From Ruegeria meonggei (GTDB lineage Bacteria > Pseudomonadota > Alphaproteobacteria > Rhodobacterales > Rhodobacteraceae): a DNA stretch of 64,000 nt. The translations under genes were made by a program, and so were the position numbers. The notes beneath the pieces are model-generated. The model did not search any database and was not told the DNA's origin. It saw only the letters and a list, made by a program, of their open reading frames with translations. This document shows, piece by piece, positions 43,350 to 51,600 of the stretch (the stretch's first letter is position 1; every line of letters starts with the position of its first letter). The stretch is taken from assembly GCF_900172215.1 (NCBI RefSeq), contig NZ_FWFP01000016.1, forward strand, positions 1-64,000. Direction: 5' to 3'.

Positions 43350-44810
43350 ATGGAGTTTTCGACGCAAATCTACATTGACGGCGCACTGACAGATGGCAGC
43401 GGACGCAAAGAGGTAATCAATCCAGCCACTGAAGAAAACATCGCCACGGTCACCACGGCAGGCTTTGAGGATGTCGAACGCGCATTGCAATCGGCAAAAT
43501 CAGCGTTTCCCAAGTGGGCTGCGACATCCATCGTAGACCGGCAAATGTGGATGCGACGGCTACGCGATGAGGTGATTGCCCATGAAGAATTTCTGCGCGA
43601 CTGCGTGCATCATGAGATGGGCAAGCCTTGGGCTCAAACCCATGAGGATTGGGACAGGTTGGTTGTCTCACTGGATTTTTACGCCGAAGAAATTGCCCGC
43701 ATTCAGGATTACGGCGTTTCCGACCGGGCTGGAACCCATGCACATCGCATGGTCTATGAACCTGCCGGTGTGGCTGTAGCCTATCTTGCATGGAATTTCC
43801 CTTTGTTGAATCTGGCGTTCAAGATTGGCCCGGCCATGGCGGCGGGGTGCCCGATCATCATCCGCCCGTCCGAGGCGACGCCTATTTCTGCTTACGCAGT
43901 CGGCGAATTGTGCGCAAAAATCGGTCTACCCAAGGGCGTGGTGCAGATTTTCGGCACAGATAGCTACGATGTGGCGGATACTCTTTCGGCCTCTACCATT
44001 CCACAGGTGGTGACTTTGATCGGGTCGACCAAGACCGGACAACACATCATGCGCACCGGTGCCACATCCATCAAACGCTATTCGATGGAACTTGGAGGCA
44101 ACGCACCGGTTATCGTGTTCGAAGACGCCGACCTTGATTTGGCGGCTGACATCGTAACAGGAGTAAAGTTCTCGAATGCCGGGCAAATCTGCGTTTCACC
44201 CAACCGCGTTTTCGTAGCCGAGGCAGTGCGTGAGGAGTTCACCGACAAGGTTGTGGCCCAGGCAAGGGCGGCGAAGGTCGGGTTCGACAAGACAGCGGAC
44301 ATTACAACCGGCCCAGTGATTGACGCCCGCGCCTGGGCGCGCATCAAGGGTTTGATTGACGATGCAATCGCGGATGGTGCGAACCTTCTCGTCGGCGGCG
44401 ACAGGCCCGTGCACCTGAGTAAAGGTCACTACATTGCACCAACCGTTTTGGATAAAGTGACCGAAACAATGGGGGTCTACCGACAAGAAACCTTCGGTCC
44501 GGTTGTTAGTCTGATCCCCTTCGCGGATGAAACCCGGCTTGTTGAAATGGCCAATGATTGCGAAGAGGGCGGGCTGACGGCCTACCTATTTACCCGCGAT
44601 TTGGGCCGGGCCGAACACTATGCCGCGCAGTTGCGCTATGGCGAAATTCAAATCAATGGGGTGAAGTACGATATCGACCTGCCGCATGGCGGGATTGGTC
44701 AGTCGGGTATTGGGCATGATTGCTCAAACCTCGCACTGCACGAATATCTTGTGCAAAAGCGGATCACGCGCGCCCTCGATACGACCGGATTTGGAGGGTT
44801 GAACCCATGA
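43350..44810 (+). CDS. NAD(P)-dependent aldehyde dehydrogenase
   Basis: A 486-residue aldehyde dehydrogenase from the ATG at 43350, after GAGG at 43341. A TTG at 43335 would add five residues. Catalytic and cofactor motifs: LAWNFPLLNLAFKIGPAMAA, MELGGNAPVIVFEDADLD with the general-base Glu, FSNAGQICVSPNRVFV with the nucleophilic Cys, and the C-terminal QETFGPVVSLIPF. It likely oxidises a sugar-derived aldehyde such as a semialdehyde, but the substrate is open. The last four bases overlap the next gene (ATGA), so it belongs to the operon. Confidence 0.92.
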   Translation: MEFSTQIYIDGALTDGSGRKEVINPATEENIATVTTAGFEDVERALQSAKSAFPKWAATSIVDRQMWMRRLRDEVIAHEEFLRDCVHHEMGKPWAQTHEDWDRLVVSLDFYAEEIARIQDYGVSDRAGTHAHRMVYEPAGVAVAYLAWNFPLLNLAFKIGPAMAAGCPIIIRPSEATPISAYAVGELCAKIGLPKGVVQIFGTDSYDVADTLSASTIPQVVTLIGSTKTGQHIMRTGATSIKRYSMELGGNAPVIVFEDADLDLAADIVTGVKFSNAGQICVSPNRVFVAEAVREEFTDKVVAQARAAKVGFDKTADITTGPVIDARAWARIKGLIDDAIADGANLLVGGDRPVHLSKGHYIAPTVLDKVTETMGVYRQETFGPVVSLIPFADETRLVEMANDCEEGGLTAYLFTRDLGRAEHYAAQLRYGEIQINGVKYDIDLPHGGIGQSGIGHDCSNLALHEYLVQKRITRALDTTGFGGLNP

Positions 44811-45976
44811 AGATTACCCGCGTTACCAGCCATGTTCTGAGTTACGACCTGCCCAAGCCACTTGGGTATTCACAGCAATACTATCACAAGCGTACTGCGC
44901 ATCTGGTCGAGGTGGAAACCGACGAAGGTGTCACAGGTTGGGGCGAGTGTTTTGGCGCAGGCAACATTGCCCTAGCCAACAAAGGGATCGTCGAGCAGGT
45001 GATCCAGCCAATGGTTCTGGGCATGGACCCTTTGGACCGGGATGTGATCTGGCACAAGGTTTACAATCTGATGCGCGATCATGGGCAAAAGGGAATGCCG
45101 CTTCAGTCACTTTCGGGCGTCGACATCGCGCTGTGGGACATTGCAGGCAAAATCGCGGGCCTGCCTCTGCATAAACTCATCGGGGGCACCCATCGCGACC
45201 GCATTCAGGTTTACGGATATGGAATGATGCTACGCCCTGAGAGCGCGGACAATCTGGTTTCCCGCTTCAAAGACGAGGCCGCTGCAATTAAGGAAATGGG
45301 GTTCTGTGCGACAAAGATGAAAGTGGGGCTTGGCCCAAGGGATGACGTGCGCTTGATCGAAGCGGTACGCAAAGGCGTCGGCGATGACTATCGCTTTATG
45401 ATCGACGCAAACCATGCCTACACGACCCATGACGCATTCTATGTGGGTCGCGCGATGGAAGAGTTCGACCCCTATTGGTTCGAAGAACCCGTCGCCCCGG
45501 AAGATCTTGACGGATATCGCGAACTGCGTGCCGGTTTGAACGTCAATATCTCGGGAGGTGAGGCTGAATTCAACCGATGGGGCTGGCGCGCCCTGTTGGA
45601 AAGCCGGGGATTGGATATCGCGCAGCCAGAAGTGTGTGCTCTGGGTGGGATCACTGAATACCAACGGGTTTTGGCGTTGTGCCATGCGCACTTTACGCCA
45701 GTTGTGAATCACGTTTGGGGTTCAGCCGTCGCAGTAGCCACCAACATGCACCTTCTCGCGGCCATGCCGCCCCTGCCAGGCGGGTTGTTCCCGTGGGAAC
45801 CGATGCTCGAGTTTGATACCACCGACAATAAGTTTCGGGATGAACTGCTTGTGGATCCGCTGAACATTCAATCCCAAGTCGCATCGACCGGTGGGTTTGT
45901 CGCCATTCCAACCGGGCCTGGTCTGGGTGTAGAGCCGGACCGGGACTTCATCCTCCGATACGATATCTGCAGTTGA
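44807..45976 (+). CDS. Enolase-superfamily sugar-acid dehydratase (mandelate racemase group)
   Basis: A 389-residue member of the mandelate-racemase/muconate-lactonizing group from the ATG at 44807. Visible active-site features: the KxK motif in CATKMKVG, metal ligands in MIDANHAY (Asp), YWFEEPVAPED (Glu) and ISGGEAEF (Glu), and the catalytic His in PVVNHVWGS. These are the hallmarks of galactonate/arabinonate/gluconate-type dehydratases, which yield 2-keto-3-deoxy acids. The neighbouring DgoK-type kinase would phosphorylate such a product, supporting this assignment. The exact acid cannot be named from sequence. Confidence 0.88.
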   Translation: MKITRVTSHVLSYDLPKPLGYSQQYYHKRTAHLVEVETDEGVTGWGECFGAGNIALANKGIVEQVIQPMVLGMDPLDRDVIWHKVYNLMRDHGQKGMPLQSLSGVDIALWDIAGKIAGLPLHKLIGGTHRDRIQVYGYGMMLRPESADNLVSRFKDEAAAIKEMGFCATKMKVGLGPRDDVRLIEAVRKGVGDDYRFMIDANHAYTTHDAFYVGRAMEEFDPYWFEEPVAPEDLDGYRELRAGLNVNISGGEAEFNRWGWRALLESRGLDIAQPEVCALGGITEYQRVLALCHAHFTPVVNHVWGSAVAVATNMHLLAAMPPLPGGLFPWEPMLEFDTTDNKFRDELLVDPLNIQSQVASTGGFVAIPTGPGLGVEPDRDFILRYDICS

Positions 45977-45984
45977 ATCGCGCT

Positions 45985-46893
45985 ATGTCTCACCCTTCCT
46001 TGATTGCTGTCGACTGGGGAACCACTGGTTTTCGGTTATGGGTGCTGGATTCATGCGGGAACACTCTTGCCTCGATCGATGGTCCATTTGGCATGTCAAA
46101 TCTTGAACCCAGCGACTTTGGTCGCGTACTTGAAGAAAGCCTGAATGAACTGGGCATAGGTCAGGATGTTCCAGCCATTATCTGTGGCATGGCGGGCGCC
46201 GCGCAAGGTTGGTGCGAGGCCCCTTACCTATTGGCACCAACGCGTCTCGATGAGCTTGGGGCGGGCGCAATCAGAGTCAGTAACACATCGCGTGAGGTAT
46301 GCATACTTCCAGGGGTAAAGCAGCAGTCACCAGCCAATGTCATGCGCGGGGAAGAAACTCAGATTGCCGGGTTGATTCATCTTGTCCCCGATTTTCACGG
46401 CATCGTTTGCCTGCCAGGAACACACACGAAGTGGGTCCGGGTTGCGGATGGTGCCATCATCGAATTTGAAACCTGTATGACCGGCGAGCAATTCGCGTTC
46501 TTATCCAAAGCATCCGTGTTGTCGCACTCGATGCCAGACGATGGGTGGAGCGACTGCGCCTTTCAGGCGGCAATTCGGTTGGTAGCCGATGATCCTGCCG
46601 CCGTCCCGCGTCGCCTTTTTGCAATCCGTGCGGATATGCTGGTTGCAAAGCAAACCAGCGCGCAAGCCCGCGCCACTCTTTCAGGTCTATTGATCGGTCA
46701 AGAATTTATGGCAGTAAGACAGTACTGGCTGGATCAAACGGTGACTTTGATTGGAGTGTCAGCACTGTGCGAACTTTACCTGACGGCTTTGGACATAATG
46801 GGAGCTAGTGGGAGGGTCGTGGAGGTCTCAGAAATAACTTTGAGAGGGCTCACGGCGGCTTATCAACACCAACAAGACGGCATCGGTGTTTAG
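45985..46893 (+). CDS. dgoK: 2-dehydro-3-deoxygalactonokinase (DgoK) family protein
   Basis: About 302 residues from the ATG at 45985; a TTG at 45973 overlaps the upstream stop and would add four residues, and neither start has a strong Shine-Dalgarno. The ASKHA-like N-terminal motif is LIAVDWGTTGFRLWVLD; the middle has IVCLPGTHTKWVRV and MTGEQFAFLSK, and a C-terminal ARATLSGLLIGQEF, as in DgoK. The enzyme phosphorylates 2-keto-3-deoxygalactonate (or an analogous acid) at C6. No aldolase gene (DgoA) follows; 46894-48201 is gene-poor, so the next step must be encoded elsewhere. Substrate assignment rests on family and context. Confidence 0.85.
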   Translation: MSHPSLIAVDWGTTGFRLWVLDSCGNTLASIDGPFGMSNLEPSDFGRVLEESLNELGIGQDVPAIICGMAGAAQGWCEAPYLLAPTRLDELGAGAIRVSNTSREVCILPGVKQQSPANVMRGEETQIAGLIHLVPDFHGIVCLPGTHTKWVRVADGAIIEFETCMTGEQFAFLSKASVLSHSMPDDGWSDCAFQAAIRLVADDPAAVPRRLFAIRADMLVAKQTSAQARATLSGLLIGQEFMAVRQYWLDQTVTLIGVSALCELYLTALDIMGASGRVVEVSEITLRGLTAAYQHQQDGIGV

Positions 46894-47148
46894 AGAAAAG
46901 CCGCCGCACGCGCTGAGCTTGTCAAAGAGGAATTGGCAGACATTTAGGTCGCAAATGGCAAATCTATGTGTCGCCCCGCAACTGTCGCCGGGCCTGAACG
47001 GCATAAAATGTAGGGAAACTGCGTGCCAGTGCGTAGGAAGAACCGGCTTTCTTAACTTGGAGACGACACGCGACCAGCGCGGCGCTTGTCCCCTAACCGG
47101 CCCGACGCATGGTTCAAGCGGATCAGAGTGTATTCAGAATAGCCAAAC

Positions 47149-47170
47149 AAGTGGAGTTCGAACTCCACTT
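47149..47170. repeat. Perfect 22-bp palindrome
   Basis: AAGTGGAGTTC (47149-47159) is followed directly by its exact reverse complement GAACTCCACTT (47160-47170) with no loop. A perfect loop-less dyad of this length is more like a protein-binding or recombination site than a terminator. No gene is attached to it. Confidence 0.5.
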
Positions 47171-47589
47171 TCGGACCGCAAGCGAGAGACAGCGGAATTC
47201 GATGCAATTAATCTTATTGTTATCGGGATGATGAGACCGGCTTACCGGTTACAGCGCCCCACTATTCGATGATACCAGGGCTGAGCTGAACGCACTTTAC
47301 TGCGTCGATTCCCTGCCCTGTCCAAAACAGTAGAGTGAATAACTTCTGACCGCTGCACTGAAACTGCCATTCCGGCAGCAAAGTCATTCCATTGACAGGA
47401 AACACCGCAAAGGGGTCGTGAATCGTTGGGACGGAAATCGGAGCAGCCGACGTCCGGATAGAACTCGGTCACTAGCTGAAGGTACAGAGTATGCTCTGGT
47501 AGTCAAAATCGACATGTAATAGATGAAGGGCGTTCAACCGGTGAGCACAAATTTGCTTTTTCAAGAACAACCGTTTGAGCATCTGCGAT

Positions 47590-47914
47590 GCCGCTTTTGA
47601 GCTTGCTCCATTCAGTGAACAGTTTTGGAATAAGCTGCGATGCTCGACAGATCGGCAGAACCAGTAGTTCTGTCATCACCGTTTTCTTGATTGCGAAAAG
47701 TAAATCAGGTTTCCACTGGGTACCGTCAATCACTGCACGATCCAGCCTGCGAACGAAACCGACCGGGTCGACGACGATGGGCAGCACGACTGTTGTATCC
47801 TACAATGCCAGAATAAAAGTTGCCGATGGCAATGTCGGTCGCAAAAGTTGATTTACCAAATTGCCGTTGTCCAACGATCAGAACAACACATGTATCAGAT
47901 GACGCTTGTATCAT
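47590..47914 (-). pseudogene. Relic of a P-loop ATPase (AAA/DUF4143-type)
   Basis: Reading leftwards from 47914, VVLIVGQRQFGKSTFA is a Walker A region. After a frame change, DTTVVLPIVVDPVGFVRRLD and AVIDGTQWKPDLLFAIKKTV follow, and then in another frame TGSADL. This is the order of the DUF4143-type ATPases (ARQVGKST, DPAGF...LDRAVIDEVQRAPDLLLAIK, TGSANL). The Walker B Glu-containing IDEVQ reads IDGTQ here. At least two frame changes and a stop mean it is not functional. Such ATPases are common in mobile or toxin-like modules. Confidence 0.65.
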
Positions 47915-48201
47915 TTTTTAGCAAATCAGGGGTGTGGGCTAGCGTCACCTGGCTTCGACTGATTGAAAATACGCAGCTAGCCGTCTGAAATCCCAGTGAG
48001 GTGGATTGAAAACTCAAGGTCCTATTTCGAGTGTCTCAACGAGTTTGCTTTTGCCCTGTCAGATGATTGGACGCAGTCTCTTGGCCCTCCGTTTCCTGAT
48101 ATTGACGGAGGACCTGTTCAAATGGGGAAGTTCAGTTCGAGGCACGCTCAGACGAACAACCACCCGGCACGGAATGAACGTCGCAATACAGGACGAGGCA
48201 T

Positions 48202-48681
48202 TTAAGGCAAAAGATCAGACACTTGGCTGAAGCCCGTCAAATCAAAGCCCAGCGAAACTGGTTCCCCATTTCTGTTTTTGGCATCAATTGTCAGTTGTTT
48301 ACCTGCGCGCATCGATCTCACCCAATCGGATGAAACCGGCGAGCGCGCATAACAGCCCTGTGCTTCACACGTCAGAAACTCCAACTTTGCCACATCTACA
48401 GAGTCTATCTTTGCGGTCAAACCGTCGCTGAAAAGCAGTCCAAACGGCAGAGTCAGAACAACTTCGGTTTCGTCTTGCCCTGCCGCTTTAACAAACGCGA
48501 TAGACGCCAACCTCTGATTGCTTTCGCTTAAAACGATGCTTTGGGTCATCTCACAGATCAACTCAGTCCCGTTGACCAGATTGCCGCAAGTGATCGACCA
48601 GGGAGGCGTTTCATTTTCTTGTGCAGCCAGTGGTTGTGCCAATCCCAGCGACGCCGCCAGCGCGCATACCCAAATTCTCAT
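48202..48681 (-). CDS. Invasion-associated locus B (IalB)-family exported protein
   Basis: About 159 residues, exported: MRIWVCALAASLGLAQPLAA then QENETPPW. The family pattern follows: SITCGNLVNGTELICEMTQS, VVLTLPFGLLFSDGLTAKID, FLTCEAQGCYARSPVSSDWV, and a final GEPVSLGFDLTGFSQV. Four Cys residues (ITC, LIC, LTC, GCY) are placed as in IalB, and would make disulfides in the periplasm. The ATG at 48681 has GGGAC before it; an ATG at 48696, three bases after the autotransporter stop, is the alternative. It follows the giant autotransporter on the same strand, so a shared transcript is likely. IalB is linked to host-cell invasion in Bartonella, but most alphaproteobacterial homologues are uncharacterised. 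Confidence 0.85.
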   Translation of the reverse strand: MRIWVCALAASLGLAQPLAAQENETPPWSITCGNLVNGTELICEMTQSIVLSESNQRLASIAFVKAAGQDETEVVLTLPFGLLFSDGLTAKIDSVDVAKLEFLTCEAQGCYARSPVSSDWVRSMRAGKQLTIDAKNRNGEPVSLGFDLTGFSQVSDLLP

Positions 48682-48699
48682 TCTGCTGTCCCTCATTTT

Positions 48700-51600
48700 T
48701 TAGAATTGTATCCCGACGCCAAGCCCGACTTGCAGGGCTTCGGTTGAGTCACCGAACACGTGGTCGAGGCTCAGGTTTAGGAAACTGCTGTCGTCCAAGG
48801 CATACAGCCCCAACTCAGCCGAGACTAGACCGTGTGTGTCGCCAATGTAGCTGGTGTTGGAGAAACCACCATCAGCAGCACTTGCACCAGAAAACCCTGC
48901 ACTCACAGAAACTGTGTCATCAGATGAGAATATGGCCCCGGCCCGCAGGCTCGCCCGCAGTTTTTGCTTGGCGCTTAGGGTCTGTTCCGTTCCGATCTCA
49001 AGCGAAGGCGTCAGCGAATAGATCATTTCGCTGTCGTATTGCAAAACAACCCCTGACAAGGTCGCATCACCGTTGCTTTCGGTTGCCAGACGCGTGGCGT
49101 CGACGGCAATCTCGGGTTTCAGGAAGGAACTGCCGCCTGCAAACCTGTAATCATAGGCAACGCTCAGGCGCAGATTCTGGTGGTTCATTTTGTGTTTGAT
49201 CGAGCTGACACCATTTGTGTTCACAGGCGTTCCATTGGGGAGCGTACCGCTGACCCCGCCAGAGCGCGCCGTATCATAATCTGACCAACCACCCGAAAGC
49301 ATCGCTGCAAATTCCCATGAGCTGACATATTTGGTCAGCGAGGCACCCAGGTTAAACCGGTCACCAGTTGCATTGTATTGCGTCCCGTTCCTCAGGCTTA
49401 TCTGGTCATGACCGAAGGCAAAGCCTGCATACAGATCATCCCCAACCGGCAGCCGGATACCGGCGGAAAGGTTGGTATTGTTGATGTCCAGTTCATCGTA
49501 GATACCGATTTGTTCGCGATCGTAGAAAGATCTGCCTCCAGAGAACCAGACACACCGGCGCGGATCGTCTCCTGATTGATGCTCAGTGTACCGTTCGCAA
49601 TTGTGCAGAGCGTCGGCAAATACGCGTGTACCATAGTAGGCATCAACCACGTCTGCCGCGTAATCAGCAATTGTGAGACTGTCGATTGCTGCGATGACTT
49701 CGGCCTCGGACATCATGTTCCCGATCAAAGCGAACAGTTCGCCCTGTTCGACCGATCCCTGCCCGTTCAGAACCTGATTGATGTAATCACCAACCGCCGC
49801 CTGGTTCGCGTTCATGCCCGCGGTCGAGTAATCAGGTGTGATCACCAGATCAACCGAACTTCCGTCTGAAGTGGCTCCGTTCAGGCCGATGGTGTAATCC
49901 AGAACGACAGTATCCTGTATTACAGTACCGGCATCCGTCGCTGTTCCATCGGGGTTGATAATGACGAGCGGCAATGCACGTTCCAGCGTGTTGAGTTGCG
50001 GCAACAGCGTGCCGCCCATCGAGGCATCACCGGTAACATTGATCAGATCACTACGACCCCCCGACGCGCCCGTGGTCAGGAAATACACGTCGAAGGTCGA
50101 CATTGCCGTATCACCAAAGGCAAGGCTGCCGGTAAGGTTTGTTGTCTGGCTGACATTTCCGGCGAAGATAAAATCACTGGACTGGATTGTGGGCGTCAAA
50201 TCCGTGTTCAGACCAACATTGCCGCCCAGAACCAGATTGCCATTCACCTGCATTTGCCCGTCCGCGCCCAGATCGACCGTATCAAGCGAATAGAAGTCGG
50301 CACCTTCTTCGACAGTCAGGCTGTTTTGGCCCGCGCCCAGGTTTAGGTTCCCAAGCGCTGTACCCTTCAGCGAAATCTGTTCGTTACCGTCACCGCCATT
50401 CACAAGCTGATTGTTTGCGGCAATCAGCACACTCGCGTTGGACAGGGACAGCACATTATCGGCACCTCCAGACACAACGATGGATGCGACAGAATCCGCC
50501 TGACCGGTGCCGCCCATGACCACACCATCCAAACCAAGCGTGATTGCGTCAGCACCGTCACGGCCCTCGGATTGCGCAAGAACACCGATGCCGCCTTCTC
50601 CGACTGACAGGATATTGCCTGTTAGGTCCATGTCGATTGCGCCACCGGCACCCGCACCGCCCGCCGTGCCACGGAAGGCGTTGTCAACCATACCGCCGCC
50701 GCCGCCCAGAGACTGAGCCACGACACCAATCGCGTTTTTGCCGGTCGTCACGATGCTTCCGGATTGCGCAAACCGGATGTCACCACCGTCACCCCCATTG
50801 TTTGAGGATAGATCCACGGTAACCTTGCTGGCGTCTATATCCGTTGAAACAAGGCCGCCGCCGCCGCCGATACTCTGAATGACGAAACCGTGCGACCCTT
50901 TCCCGCTGGTGGTCACGTCGCCGGTATTGGCGAAATCAACATTGCCGCCGTCTCCAGACGAACCGTCCTGCGCGCCCAAAGTCACGTCCGCACGCCCAAG
51001 GCCGGACAAGACAACTTCACCGCCACCCGCGCCGATACTCTGGACGCTTTGGCCAAAGGACCGATCACCGCTTGTGAACACGTCTCCGTCCAGCAACAGA
51101 TCGATATTGCCGCCATCGTTGTTAAAGCTGGGGTCAGACCCCAGGATCACCGAAGCGGTCTTTTCGGCCCCGGCCTGAACATCGCTGGTGCTGTTCAGAA
51201 CCAGTTTGCCACCGCCGCCGCCAATGGACTGCGCCGCACCTGCCGATGAAAAGGCCCCATCGGTGCCAACATCGCCCGTCCGGCTGCCGTTTACGTCGCC
51301 GCCGCTGGCGTCATCCGTATCGATCGCACCCAGACGCGCCGTGATATCGATGCCGTCACCATCCTGAACGTTGACTGTGTTGGAAGACGTTCCACCGCCG
51401 CCGCCAACGCTCTGCAGCATCAGGCCGGTCGACCGGTCGCGTGTTGTGGCAATGTTGCCGTTATGGGACTGGGCGACCCGATTGCCAGCCATTCCTGACA
51501 CATCATCACCGCCCAGGGCGATGTCGCTACTCACGACTGTGCCGGTCCCGGTCGATCCAGAGTTGGCAGTTGCCGCAGTGAAATCGACAAAGGTATCGAC

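Larger units (their letters stand above)
46894..48201. other. Gene-poor decayed region
   Basis: About 1.3 kb without an intact gene. The frames from 46886 to 47272 and at 47996-48205 lack ribosome-binding sites and recognisable domains. It contains a perfect 22-bp palindrome (47149-47170) and the remains of a P-loop ATPase gene on the minus strand (47590-47914). The sequence resembles an old insertion point between the sugar operon and the autotransporter locus. Confidence 0.6.

Noticed and set aside
46886..47272. 128-residue plus-strand frame after the DgoK gene
   Set aside because: No ribosome-binding site, no recognisable motif, Cys- and Arg-rich composition typical of a chance frame in decayed DNA.
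47503..47787. Intact-looking 94-residue minus-strand frame
   Set aside because: Its first half is the middle part of the DUF4143-type pseudogene, so it is a fragment of a broken gene and not a separate one.
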